This document shows positions 8,210-17,176 of a stretch of 64,000 nt of DNA, piece by piece. The notes below the pieces were generated by a model. It did not search any database, was not told where the DNA came from, and worked only from the letters and a program-made list of their open reading frames with translations. This DNA comes from CADEFX01 sp046154585. Its GTDB lineage: Bacteria; Pseudomonadota; Alphaproteobacteria; Rhizobiales; Hyphomicrobiaceae. Numbering within the stretch: position 1 is the first letter of the stretch; every line of letters begins with the position of its first letter. The stretch spans positions 43,974 through 107,973 of the forward strand of contig JBJXDX010000168.1 in the NCBI GenBank assembly GCA_046154585.1, given 5' to 3'. Position numbers and translations under genes: made by a program.

Positions 8210-9709
8210 CTATTTCATCGTCGGAATCACAAACTCCGCGCCTTCCTTCACACCGCTCGGCCAGCGCGATGTGACCGTCTTGGTCTTCGTATAGAAGCGC
8301 ATCGAGTCCGGCCCGTGCTGATTGAGGTCGCCGAAGCCGGATCGCTTCCAGCCGCCGAATGTGTAGTACGCAAGCGGCACTGGAATAGGCACGTTGACCC
8401 CCACCATGCCGACATTCACCCGCGCCGTGAAATCGCGCGCTGCATCTCCATCGCGCGTGAAGATGGCGACGCCGTTGCCGTACTCATGATCGTTGGGCAG
8501 GCGTAGTGCCTCGTTGTAGTCCTTGGCCCGCACGACCGACAGCACGGGGCCGAAAATTTCCTCCTTGTAAATGCGCATCGACGGCTTCACGTCGTCGAAC
8601 AGGCAACCGCCCATGTAGAAGCCCTTTTCGTAGCCCTGCATGCGGAAGTCGCGGCCGTCGACCCGCAGGTTGGCGCCTTCCTTGATGCCGATATCAACGT
8701 AGTCCTTCACCTTCTTCACATGCGCCGCAGTGACGAGCGGCCCGAAGTCAGCATCACTGGACGTCGAAGGCCCGATCTTGAGGCTTTCGACCCGCGGCAC
8801 GAGCTTGTCGATCAGAGCATCAGCTGTTTTCTGCCCGACCGGCACGGCGACCGACACGGCCATGCAGCGTTCGCCCGCGGACCCATACCCGGCGCCGATC
8901 AGCGCATCGACCGCCTGGTCCATGTCGGCGTCCGGCATGATGATCATATGGTTCTTGGCGCCGCCGAAGCATTGCACGCGCTTACCGGAGGCGCAGCCGC
9001 GCGCGTAGACGTACTCGGCGATCGGCGTCGAGCCCACGAAGCCCACGGCCTGGATGTCCCGATCATCGAGGATGGCGTCGACCGCCTCCTTGTCCCCATT
9101 GACGACATTCAGAATGCCGGGCGGCAGGCCGGCTTCGATCATCAGCTCCGCGAGCATCAGCGGCACGCCGGGGTCGCGCTCGGATGGTTTCAGGATGAAG
9201 GCGTTGCCGCACGCGATGGCGGGCGCGAACTTCCACATCGGGATCATGGCAGGAAAATTGAACGGCGTAATGCCTGCCACCACACCCAACGGCTGGCGCA
9301 GCGAATAGATATCGATGCCGGGGCCTGCCCCCTCGGTGTATTCACCCTTGATGAGATGCGGCACGCCGCAGGCGAATTCCGCCACCTCGACGCCACGTTG
9401 AATGTCGCCCTTGGCATCGGCAACGGTCTTGCCATGCTCGCGCGCCAGGCAATCGGCAAGCTTGTCGTTGTCACGTGCGACCATATCGACGAACTTCATG
9501 AGGATGCGGGCCCGGCGCTGTGGGTTGGTCGCGGCCCAAGCCGGTTGCGCGGCTTTGGCGTTCTCGACGGCGGCGCGAACCTCGTCGGTGCTGGCCAGCG
9601 GCACGCGGGCAGCAACCTCGCCCGTCATCGGCCAAAAGACATCTCCGAATTTGCCGGATTGGCCCTCGACCCGCTTGCCACCGATAAAATGGAAAAGCTC
9701 CTTGGCCAT
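8210..9709 (-). CDS. mmsA: Methylmalonate-semialdehyde dehydrogenase (CoA-acylating)
   Basis: A 499-residue aldehyde dehydrogenase of the MmsA type, converting (methyl)malonate semialdehyde plus CoA and NAD to propionyl-CoA or acetyl-CoA and CO2. Visible features are TPFNFPAMIPMW (from 148), KPSERDPGVP (from 174) and the catalytic Cys282 in GERCMA. MmsA lacks the general-base glutamate of ordinary ALDHs, consistent with FGGAKNHM at that region. With the acyl-CoA dehydrogenase and hydroxyisobutyryl-CoA hydrolase nearby it completes the later part of valine catabolism. It is divergent from the Crp/Fnr regulator. Confidence 0.94.
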   Translation of the reverse strand: MAKELFHFIGGKRVEGQSGKFGDVFWPMTGEVAARVPLASTDEVRAAVENAKAAQPAWAATNPQRRARILMKFVDMVARDNDKLADCLAREHGKTVADAKGDIQRGVEVAEFACGVPHLIKGEYTEGAGPGIDIYSLRQPLGVVAGITPFNFPAMIPMWKFAPAIACGNAFILKPSERDPGVPLMLAELMIEAGLPPGILNVVNGDKEAVDAILDDRDIQAVGFVGSTPIAEYVYARGCASGKRVQCFGGAKNHMIIMPDADMDQAVDALIGAGYGSAGERCMAVSVAVPVGQKTADALIDKLVPRVESLKIGPSTSSDADFGPLVTAAHVKKVKDYVDIGIKEGANLRVDGRDFRMQGYEKGFYMGGCLFDDVKPSMRIYKEEIFGPVLSVVRAKDYNEALRLPNDHEYGNGVAIFTRDGDAARDFTARVNVGMVGVNVPIPVPLAYYTFGGWKRSGFGDLNQHGPDSMRFYTKTKTVTSRWPSGVKEGAEFVIPTMK

Positions 9710-9820
9710 GATGGCGTGTCCTTGTGCCTGAATGTTGAGCGAAAGGCGATTGTGCCGGCATCCTACGAGCGGCCACCACTCCTTCCAAGGGACAAAAACA
9801 GCCGGTATCTTGGCGATATC

Positions 9821-9840
9821 TTGAGGAGCGGTTGCCTCAA
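9821..9840. promoter_or_regulatory. Palindrome TTGAGG-N8-CCTCAA upstream of the Crp/Fnr gene
   Basis: A 20-bp inverted repeat with perfect 6-bp arms in the 153-bp space between divergent mmsA and the Crp/Fnr-family gene. It could be an operator for either gene or an autoregulatory site, since Fnr/Crp proteins bind TTGA...TCAA palindromes, though the spacing here is wider than in a classical Fnr box. Assignment is inference from position and symmetry. Confidence 0.35.
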
Positions 9841-9862
9841 CCTAGTGTAATATGAAAGCAGG

Positions 9863-10561
9863 ATGCGAGAGCCGAGGTCTAGCCCCGTGAGCGCGAAGGA
9901 CGACCTGCGGCAGGTGGCGTTCTGGGCCGATGCGCTGACCGACGAGGAGGCTACGCGGGCCCGTAAGGGCATCACGGAACGGCACTATACAGCCGGCAGC
10001 TACGTCTGTCATCGCGGCGATCAGCTCAACTCTTGGACCGGCGTCGTTACGGGCCTTGTCAAGATCAGCGCCATATCGCATCAGGGCAAAGCCATGACGT
10101 TTGCCGGCATCGGCTCTGGCGGCTGGTTCGGCGAAGGCAGTGTGCTCAAGAACGAAAAGCGCAAATACGATCTCGTTGCCCTTCGCGACACTCATCTTGC
10201 CCTGATGAACCGAGCCACCTTCATGTGGCTGTTCGAGACCAGCGTCGGGTTCAACCGCTATCTCGTGCATCAGCTCAACGAGCGCATGGCTCAGTTCATT
10301 GCCACCATCGAGCACGATCGCATTCACGATCCGACGGCTCGGATCGCGCGTAACCTGGCGTGGCTGTTCAATCCAATTCTCTACCCCAGCGTCGGCAAGC
10401 ATATGGAAATCACGCAGGAGGAACTCGCACTGCTCGCAGGCTTGTCACGGCCGATCGCCAATAAGGCACTGCAGACGCTCGAAGAGGCCGGATTGATCCA
10501 TGTGGAACGCGGCGGCATTACCGTTATCGATCTCGCCGCCCTGGCGAACTACGATGGCTGA
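9863..10561 (+). CDS. Crp/Fnr-family transcriptional regulator
   Basis: A 232-residue regulator with an N-terminal cyclic-nucleotide-binding-type beta roll (about 25-145, including GSGGWFGEGSVL), a dimerisation helix (ERMAQFIATIEHDR) and a C-terminal winged helix with the ITQEELALLAGLSRPIANKALQ recognition region. No cysteine cluster for an Fe-S sensor is present, so it is not an oxygen-sensing Fnr. The effector is unknown. The ATG at 9863 is used, but a GTG at 9887 (VSAKDD) is also plausible. It diverges from mmsA and precedes the acyl-CoA synthetase/Liv operon, so it may control one or both. Confidence 0.9.
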   Translation: MREPRSSPVSAKDDLRQVAFWADALTDEEATRARKGITERHYTAGSYVCHRGDQLNSWTGVVTGLVKISAISHQGKAMTFAGIGSGGWFGEGSVLKNEKRKYDLVALRDTHLALMNRATFMWLFETSVGFNRYLVHQLNERMAQFIATIEHDRIHDPTARIARNLAWLFNPILYPSVGKHMEITQEELALLAGLSRPIANKALQTLEEAGLIHVERGGITVIDLAALANYDG

Positions 10562-10812
10562 GTGGAATTTGCGACGGGCGTGGCGCGGCAACCCGCTAAC
10601 TTGCAGACCGCTTGTTTGCGGCGCAGCAACCAAGACCAGCCACGACGCTACCAGACAACTGCCGGTAGTGTCTGTCAAGGTACCCGTTGAGCGGGCTCGT
10701 CTTTTTTCTGATATTGTTCGCCCTGGCGTCGCAAAGCGCCCAAAAAAACTAAGTGTGGGCAACGCACTAGAGATTGCCGTCCGGTGGCTGGACGAGGGAG
10801 GAGAGTTACGAC

Positions 10813-12786
10813 GTGAGTGCGGCGCCTGCGCGTTTCGATACGATCCCCAAGCTGCTGCTGCGGAATGCACAGCAGCATGGTACGCGGCCGGCTTTTCGCG
10901 AAAAAGAATTCGGCATCTGGCAGACATGGACCTGGAAGGAGGCCCATGACGAGATCCGCCTTTTCTCGCTTGGTCTGAAGGCGCTCGGCCTGAAGCGCGG
11001 CGACACCATTGCCATCATCGGCGACAACCGGCCACATTTGTACTGGGCATTCGCCGCCGCCCAGTGTCTCGGAGCCATACCCGTTCCAGTCTATCAGGAC
11101 TCTGTCGCCGAGGAGATGGCGTATGTGCTGTCTCACGCCGAGGTCAAGTTTGCCGTTGCGGAGAACCAGGAGCAGGTCGACAAGATCATCTCCGTGAAGG
11201 ATCAGGTGCCGTCCCTGATCGTGGCCATGTACGACGATGTGCGCGGTCTGAAGAATTACGACCCGACCAATCTGCATTCGATCGTAAGTGTTCAGTCGCT
11301 CGGACGGGACGCCCTGAAGCGCGACCCCAACGCCGCCGCCGAATGGCTCGCCGAGGTCGACCGCGGCAAGGGTTCCGACGTCAGTGTCATCCTGTATACC
11401 TCAGGCACTACCGGCAAGCCCAAGGGCGTGATGCTAACGCATGAGAACGTCGTCGTGTCGGGCCAGAACGCCAACATCTTCGACCACTTCACGCCCGACG
11501 ACACGATGATTGCCTACCTGCCGATGGCCTGGGTGGGCGACCATATCTTCTCCTACGGGCAGGCCTATGCAGGCGCCCTGTGCATTTCATGTCCTGAGAG
11601 TCCTGAGACCATTGTCGAGGATCGCCGCGAGATCGGCCCGACCTACTTCTTCGCGCCGCCAAGGGTGTTCGAGAACCTCCTGACGCAGATCATGGTGCGC
11701 ATGGAGGATGTCGGACGCATCAAGAAGACGATGTTTCATTATTTCCTGGAGGTGGCACGCCGTGCCGGCGAGAAAATTCTTGACGGCAAGCCAGTCGGTT
11801 CGGGTGATCGCGTTCTCTATGCGCTGGGCGACCTGTTGGTCTATGCACCGCTCAGGAACCGCATAGGCTTCTCCAACCTGCGCGTCGCCTACACGGCAGG
11901 CGAAGCCATCGGCCCCGAGCTGTTCAGCTTTTTTCGTTCTCTCGGAATCAATCTGAAGCAGCTCTACGGTCAGACCGAAGCCAGTGTCTTTATCACGCTG
12001 CAGCCCGATGGCGAAGTGTATCCCGAGACGGTCGGCAAGCCTGGTCCAGATATAGAGATCAAGATCGAGGACTCCGGCGAGGTCCTGTTCAGGAGCCCGG
12101 GCGTCTTCCTCAAATACTTCAAGAACGACGAGGCGACGGCCGCCACGAAGACTGCTGACGGTTGGGTGCGGACAGGGGATGCCGGTTTCATCGACCAGCG
12201 CGGACATCTGCGCATCATCGATCGCGCCAAGGACGTCGGCCGGTTCAACAACGGCGCGTTGTTTGCTCCCAAGTACATCGAAAACCGCCTCAAGTTCTTC
12301 CCGGAGATCAAGGAGGCGGTCGCCTTCGGCCATGGCCGGGATCACGTCACGGCCTTCATCAATATAGACCTGACATCCGTCGGCAGCTGGGCCGAGCGCA
12401 ACAACATCATCTACGCGAGTTACCAAGAGCTTGCCGCTCATCCCCAGGTGTATGAGATGATCGAGCGGCGCATCGACGAGCTGAACAGGGTGCTTGCGGC
12501 CGAGCCCATGGTGGCGGGCTCGCAGATCCAACGATTTCTCATCCTGCACAAAGAGCTCGACGCCGACGACGGAGAGCTGACGCGGACGCAGAAGGTGCGC
12601 CGCAGCTTTATCGCTGATCGCTACGGCCCTCTCATCACGGCTCTTTACGATGGTTCGACGCGCTGCCGCATAGCCACCGAGGTCACATACGAGGACGGGC
12701 GCAAGGGCACCATCGAAGGCGACGTGCGCATCGTCAGCATGAAAACGTACTCGGCTGCCGCGCCGCTCAAGGAGGCAGCCGAATGA
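10813..12786 (+). CDS. Long-chain-type acyl-CoA synthetase (AMP-binding)
   Basis: A protein of about 657 residues of the ANL adenylate-forming superfamily, FadD15/long-chain type. It has the P-loop YTSGTTGKPKG near residue 195, a QTEAS adenine-binding motif, the TGD (VRTGDAG) motif and a C-terminal domain with DRAKDVGRFNNG. It should activate a carboxylic acid to its CoA thioester. The frame opens at 10774 (TTG), but the GTG at 10813 follows GGGAGGAGAG and is preferred. It overlaps livG by 4 bp (ATGA), so it is the first gene of the Liv-type operon and probably activates whatever that transporter brings in. Confidence 0.9.
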   Translation: MSAAPARFDTIPKLLLRNAQQHGTRPAFREKEFGIWQTWTWKEAHDEIRLFSLGLKALGLKRGDTIAIIGDNRPHLYWAFAAAQCLGAIPVPVYQDSVAEEMAYVLSHAEVKFAVAENQEQVDKIISVKDQVPSLIVAMYDDVRGLKNYDPTNLHSIVSVQSLGRDALKRDPNAAAEWLAEVDRGKGSDVSVILYTSGTTGKPKGVMLTHENVVVSGQNANIFDHFTPDDTMIAYLPMAWVGDHIFSYGQAYAGALCISCPESPETIVEDRREIGPTYFFAPPRVFENLLTQIMVRMEDVGRIKKTMFHYFLEVARRAGEKILDGKPVGSGDRVLYALGDLLVYAPLRNRIGFSNLRVAYTAGEAIGPELFSFFRSLGINLKQLYGQTEASVFITLQPDGEVYPETVGKPGPDIEIKIEDSGEVLFRSPGVFLKYFKNDEATAATKTADGWVRTGDAGFIDQRGHLRIIDRAKDVGRFNNGALFAPKYIENRLKFFPEIKEAVAFGHGRDHVTAFINIDLTSVGSWAERNNIIYASYQELAAHPQVYEMIERRIDELNRVLAAEPMVAGSQIQRFLILHKELDADDGELTRTQKVRRSFIADRYGPLITALYDGSTRCRIATEVTYEDGRKGTIEGDVRIVSMKTYSAAAPLKEAAE

Positions 12787-13589
12787 AGGCCGACGTCGAT
12801 GTGGGCGCCGGCACCGGCGCCGGCGAAGTTCTCCTCGCAGTCGAGAACGTCTCGCTGTCGTTCGGCGGCGTCAAAGCTATTTCCGATGTCTCGTTCGACG
12901 TCCGCAAGGGAGAGATTCGCGCAATCATCGGGCCGAACGGCGCCGGCAAGACGTCGATGCTTAACGTCATCAACGGGTTCTATCATCCCCAGCAGGGAAC
13001 GATCACCTTCAAGGGTAAGCGCCGCCGCGATATGCGGCCCTATCTGGCCGCATCGCAGGGCATTTCGCGCACATTTCAGAACGTGGCGCTGTTCAAGGGC
13101 ATGTCGACGCTCGACAACATCATGGCGGGCCGGACGTTGAAAATGCGGCGGGGTATGCTCGCCCAGGCGCTGCGTTTTGGCCCAGCTCAGGCCGAGGAGA
13201 TACGGAACCGCGAGGTCGTCGAGCGGATCATTGATTTTCTCGAGATCCCGCACATCCGCAAGATGCCCGTCGGCAAGCTGCCCTACGGACTGCAGAAGCG
13301 CGTCGAGCTTGGGCGCGCCCTCGCCATGGAGCCTGAGCTGCTACTTCTCGATGAGCCCATGGCCGGCATGAACCTCGAGGAAAAGAAGGACATGTCGCGC
13401 TACATCCTGACGGTCAACGATCAGCTTGGCACCACCATTGCCCTCATCGAGCACGACATGGGCGTGGTGATGGACCTTTCCAACCGCATCGTTGTTCTCG
13501 AATACGGTCGCAAGATCGCCGATGGCACGCCTGACGAGGTGCAGCGGGATCAGCGCGTCATCCAGGCCTATCTCGGACTGCCACATTAG
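12783..13589 (+). CDS. livG: ABC transporter ATP-binding protein, LivG type
   Basis: A 268-residue ATPase of the HAAT/branched-chain amino acid transporter family. Walker A GPNGAGKTS is near residue 50, the Q-loop lies at SRTFQNV, the signature region LPYGLQKRVELGRAL, Walker B LLLLDEP and the H-loop IEHDMGVVMD. The extended region after the Q-loop with ALRFGPAQ is typical of LivG-type rather than LivF-type subunits. Its ATG overlaps the stop of the acyl-CoA synthetase gene. It works with LivF on the LivHM permease at the inner membrane. Confidence 0.92.
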   Translation: MKADVDVGAGTGAGEVLLAVENVSLSFGGVKAISDVSFDVRKGEIRAIIGPNGAGKTSMLNVINGFYHPQQGTITFKGKRRRDMRPYLAASQGISRTFQNVALFKGMSTLDNIMAGRTLKMRRGMLAQALRFGPAQAEEIRNREVVERIIDFLEIPHIRKMPVGKLPYGLQKRVELGRALAMEPELLLLDEPMAGMNLEEKKDMSRYILTVNDQLGTTIALIEHDMGVVMDLSNRIVVLEYGRKIADGTPDEVQRDQRVIQAYLGLPH

Positions 13590-13599
13590 GGAGAATCAC

Positions 13600-14529
13600 G
13601 TGGTTCTTCTCGGCCAGGTCCTGGAAGTCTTGCTCGGTGGCTTGCTCGCAGGCGTGCTGTATTCGCTCGTGGCCCTGGGCTTCGTGCTGATCTTCAAGGC
13701 GTCCGGCGTCTTCAATTTCGCTCAGGGTGCCATGGTGCTCCTGGCCGGCCTTGCGCTAGTGCGCTCGCTCGACTTCTTGGTGGCGCGCGGCGTGCCCAAC
13801 TGGGCCGCGATCGTGCTGGGCCTTCTGTTCGCCGCCGTCATCATGGCGATCTGCGCCTGGATCATCGAGCGGTTTGTCCTGGGGCCGCTGGTCAATCAGG
13901 ACGGCCTCACGTTGTTCATGTCGACTATCGGCGTGACTTTCATTCTCGAGGGCGCGTCGCAGATGATCTTCGGCGCCGACGTCTATCCCTTGCGCCTCTT
14001 CCCCACCGATGCGTGGTTCGTCGCCGAGGGGTTGTTCCCCGGCGGCATCCTTGTGAACAAGCTGGACGTCTGGGGCGGGCTCATCGCGGGCACCTTGGTC
14101 GCCGGGCTGGCGATTTTCTTTCAGCGCACCAAGACAGGCCGGGCGCTGCGTGCGGTCGCTGACGATCACGCAGCCGCGCAATCGGTGGGTATTCCCATCA
14201 GCTGGATCTGGTTCATCGTTTGGCTCGTCGCCGGGCTCGTCGCGCTGGTGGCCGCAACAGTGTGGGGCACCAAGCTGGGCGTGCAGTTCTCGATCACGTT
14301 CTTGGCGCTCAAGGCCCTGCCTGTGCTCATCATCGGTGGGTTCACGTCAGTGCCGGGCGCGATCGTCGGTGGATTGATCGTTGGCGCCGGTGAGAAGCTT
14401 GCCGAGGTCTATCTCGGCCAGCATATCGGTGGCGGCATTGAGTACTGGTTCGCCTACGTTCTGGCTCTCGCTGTTCTTCTCGTCAGGCCGCAGGGTCTGT
14501 TCGGGGAGCGGATCATCGAGCGGATTTGA
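13600..14529 (+). CDS. livH: ABC transporter permease, LivH type
   Basis: An inner-membrane permease of about 309 residues with around eight hydrophobic segments. The N-terminal GGLLAGVLYSLVALGFVLIFKASGVFNFAQGA is diagnostic for LivH, and RALRAVADDHAAAQSVGI is the cytoplasmic coupling loop. The open frame extends upstream inside livG, but the GTG at 13600 with TTAGGGAGA upstream is the fitting start (10 bp after livG). Forms the translocation pathway with LivM. Substrate class, amino acid or aromatic/organic acid, cannot be read from the permease. Confidence 0.92.
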   Translation: MVLLGQVLEVLLGGLLAGVLYSLVALGFVLIFKASGVFNFAQGAMVLLAGLALVRSLDFLVARGVPNWAAIVLGLLFAAVIMAICAWIIERFVLGPLVNQDGLTLFMSTIGVTFILEGASQMIFGADVYPLRLFPTDAWFVAEGLFPGGILVNKLDVWGGLIAGTLVAGLAIFFQRTKTGRALRAVADDHAAAQSVGIPISWIWFIVWLVAGLVALVAATVWGTKLGVQFSITFLALKALPVLIIGGFTSVPGAIVGGLIVGAGEKLAEVYLGQHIGGGIEYWFAYVLALAVLLVRPQGLFGERIIERI

Positions 14530-14542
14530 GGAGACTTGGATC

Positions 14543-15670
14543 GTGCTCTACCGCGAAGCTGGCCAGTTCAAGACGACATACGCTGCCGACATGGCGATTT
14601 TCCCGATCCGTCAGGATCGCATCGCCCTGTATCTGCTGCTCGCCGCTGCGTTCATCGGTGTGCCGTTGCTGGCGCAGTTTCACGTCTGGCCATTCGGCAG
14701 CGACTACCTGCTGCGCGCCATCTTGATCCCATTCCTGATCCTGGCGCTTGCGGCCATCGGCGTGAACATCCTGGTCGGCTACTGCGGTCAGATCTCGCTC
14801 GGCAGTGGCGCCTTCATGGCGATCGGTGCCTACTGCGCTTATAAATTCGGCACCGGCATTCACATCCCGCTCGAATGGCTCGGTACTCAGATTTCCATTC
14901 GTCCGCTGCCTCTTCTCGCCTCCATCCTTCTCGGAGGATTGATGGCGGCATTTGTCGGCGTGCTGTTCGGTATCCCGAGCCTCAGGATCAAGGGGCTTTA
15001 CCTGGCGGTGGCGACTCTGGCGGCGCAGTTCTTCTTCGATTGGGTGTTCTTGAGGGTTAAATGGTTCACCAACTACACCCCATCGGGATCCGTCAATGCG
15101 CCGGAGCTGAACTTCTTTGGACTGATCGTTAACACCTCGACCGAGCGCTATCTGCTGTGCCTTGCATTCGTGACCGTGTTCGCATTTCTTGCCAAGAACC
15201 TCGTGCGCGGCAATCTCGGCCGGCAATGGATGGCCATCCGGGACATGGACATCGCAGCCGAGCTGATGGGCATCAGGCCGCTTTACGCCAAGCTGACCGC
15301 GTTTGCCGTGTCGTCCTTCATGGTTGGCGTCGCCGGTGCTCTCTGGGCCTTCATCTATCTCGGTTCCTGGGAGCCGCTCGCCTTTTCGATCGACCGGTCG
15401 TTCCAGCTATTGTTCATGGTCATCATCGGCGGACTGGGGTCGATCCTTGGGTCGTTTCTCGGCGCCGCCTTCATCCTGATCCTGCCGATTCTGCTCGACC
15501 AGGTACCGCATGCTCTGGGGATACCGATCTCCGTCGAAACGGTATCCCTGCTCGTGTTCATCGTCACCGGAGTGCTGATCTGCTATCTGTTGATCGTCGA
15601 GCCGCATGGATTTGCGCGACTTTGGTCGATCACCAAGGAAAAGCTGAGACTGTGGCCCTATCCCTACTAA
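14543..15670 (+). CDS. livM: ABC transporter permease, LivM type
   Basis: A second inner-membrane permease of about 375 residues. The hydrophobic segments and the blocks NILVGYCGQISLGSGAFMAIGAY and RDMDIAAELMGI are hallmarks of LivM. Upstream in-frame codons belong to the livH region; the GTG at 14543 with GAGGAGA at 8-base spacing is chosen, which leaves 13 bp after livH. It pairs with LivH in the HAAT transporter encoded by this operon. Confidence 0.92.
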   Translation: MLYREAGQFKTTYAADMAIFPIRQDRIALYLLLAAAFIGVPLLAQFHVWPFGSDYLLRAILIPFLILALAAIGVNILVGYCGQISLGSGAFMAIGAYCAYKFGTGIHIPLEWLGTQISIRPLPLLASILLGGLMAAFVGVLFGIPSLRIKGLYLAVATLAAQFFFDWVFLRVKWFTNYTPSGSVNAPELNFFGLIVNTSTERYLLCLAFVTVFAFLAKNLVRGNLGRQWMAIRDMDIAAELMGIRPLYAKLTAFAVSSFMVGVAGALWAFIYLGSWEPLAFSIDRSFQLLFMVIIGGLGSILGSFLGAAFILILPILLDQVPHALGIPISVETVSLLVFIVTGVLICYLLIVEPHGFARLWSITKEKLRLWPYPY

Positions 15671-15786
15671 ACCGCAGCCCTAAAGTTTGAGCCCGCAAGA
15701 GCGGCGTGGCGGCTCAGCTCAGACCAAGAAACGGATGCCCGCATCGGAATCCCGGCTCTAAGCCGGAGCTAGAAGGAGGAGACACT

Positions 15787-17103
15787 ATGCTTCGAACGAC
15801 TTTGGGCTTGGCTGCCGCCGCCCTCGGCATCTCTGCTATCGCCGAGCCGGCGCTGGCACAGAATGAGCAGTTTCTGCCCTCACTGGTGTATCGCACCGGA
15901 CCTTATGCGCCCAACGGCATCCCGTTTGCGAACGGAGCGGCAGACTACTGGACCCTCATCAACGAGCGCGACGGCGGCATCAACGGCGTAAAGATCGTTT
16001 TTGAGGAATGCGAGACCGGCTATGCCACGGACAAGGGCGTCGAGTGCTACGAGCGCCTCAAGGGCAAGGGGCCGACCGGCGCGGGGTATTTTTCGCCGCT
16101 GTCCACCGGCATCACGTTCGCGCTGACCGAGAAAGTTCCCGGCGACAAGATTCCGCTCCTGACGCTCGGTTACGGCCGCTCGGAGAGCCGGGACGGCACG
16201 GTGTTCCCCTGGAATTTCCCCGCCGTGGGGAGCTACTGGACCGCGGCCGACGTGGCAATCCAGCATGTCGCCAAAGAGCTCGGCGGCTTCGACAAGCTGA
16301 AGGGCAAGAAGATCAGCCTCGTCTATCACGACAGCCCCTACGGCAAGGAGCCGATCCCGGCACTTGAGGCGCGCGCCAAGAAGGACGGGTTCGAGTTCAA
16401 GGCGATCCCGGTCACGCATCCGGGCGTCGAGCAGAAGTCGCAGTGGCTGGCGATTCGACAGGACCGGCCCGACTACGTACTGCTGTGGGGCTGGGGCGTC
16501 ATGAACTCCACGGCCATCAAAGAGGCAGCGGCGGTCGCCTATCCGCGCGACAAGATGATCGGCGTGTGGTGGTCGGGCGCGGAGCCCGATGTGACGCCCG
16601 CTGGCGATCAGTCGACCGGGTACAAGGCGCTGCTGCTGCAGCATCCGGCCGGCAAGTTCAAGGTGCATGAGGATATGGAGAAATTCGTCATCTCCAAGGA
16701 CAAGTCTGCCGGCAAGGATACCTTCGCCCAAGTTCTCTATAACCGCGGCCTGATCAATTCCATGCTCGGCGTGGAGGCGATCCGCACGGCGCAGAAGAAG
16801 TTCGGCAACAAGCCGCTCAAGGGCGAGCAGGTTCGCTGGGGCTTTGAAAACCTCGACCTTTCCGTGGATCGCATCAAGGAGCTCGGCTTCGAGGGCATGT
16901 TGAAGCCGATCAAGTTTAGCTGCCAGGACCATCAGGGTGCGGATGAGGGCCGCTTGCATCAGTGGGATGGCAAGGCGTGGAAGATCATCTCCGACTACTA
17001 CACGGCGGATCGTTCGATCCTCGATCCTATGGTCAAGGAAACGGCCGCCAAGTACGCAGCTGACAAGAAGATTACGCCACGCGACTGCTCCAAGGAAAGC
17101 TGA
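15787..17103 (+). CDS. livK: ABC transporter substrate-binding protein, LivK type
   Basis: A 438-residue periplasmic binding protein. Residues 1-25 form a signal peptide ending EPALAQ. The mature protein starts with a YRTGPYAPNG block and has the bilobed type I periplasmic-binding pattern of HAAT receptors (KKISLVYHDSPYGKEP, PDYVLLWGWGVMN). The start ATG at 15787 has AAGGAGGAG upstream. At about 410 mature residues it is longer than leucine-binding LivK (about 350), as in receptors that bind aromatic or other organic acids. It lies between livM and livF and is followed by a strong hairpin, which may allow it to be made in excess of the membrane subunits. Confidence 0.9.
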   Translation: MLRTTLGLAAAALGISAIAEPALAQNEQFLPSLVYRTGPYAPNGIPFANGAADYWTLINERDGGINGVKIVFEECETGYATDKGVECYERLKGKGPTGAGYFSPLSTGITFALTEKVPGDKIPLLTLGYGRSESRDGTVFPWNFPAVGSYWTAADVAIQHVAKELGGFDKLKGKKISLVYHDSPYGKEPIPALEARAKKDGFEFKAIPVTHPGVEQKSQWLAIRQDRPDYVLLWGWGVMNSTAIKEAAAVAYPRDKMIGVWWSGAEPDVTPAGDQSTGYKALLLQHPAGKFKVHEDMEKFVISKDKSAGKDTFAQVLYNRGLINSMLGVEAIRTAQKKFGNKPLKGEQVRWGFENLDLSVDRIKELGFEGMLKPIKFSCQDHQGADEGRLHQWDGKAWKIISDYYTADRSILDPMVKETAAKYAADKKITPRDCSKES

Positions 17104-17130
17104 TCGCGACGTGTTGAGATAACTGCAAGG

Positions 17131-17161
17131 CAAGCGGGAGGCGAAGTTCGCCTCCCGCTTG
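17131..17161 (+). terminator. Perfect 14-bp stem hairpin between livK and livF
   Basis: CAAGCGGGAGGCGA, a 3-base loop (AGT) and TCGCCTCCCGCTTG form a perfect stem 28 bases after the livK stop and 15 bases before livF. No U-tract follows. It is better explained as an intra-operon mRNA-stabilising or partial-termination hairpin than as a full terminator. Confidence 0.6.
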
Positions 17162-17176
17162 CGCCAATCATGAGAG

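Noticed and set aside
10652..10674. Inverted repeat CAGACA-N11-TGTCTG before the acyl-CoA synthetase gene
   Set aside because: Arms of only 6 bp; not enough to call an operator without conservation data.
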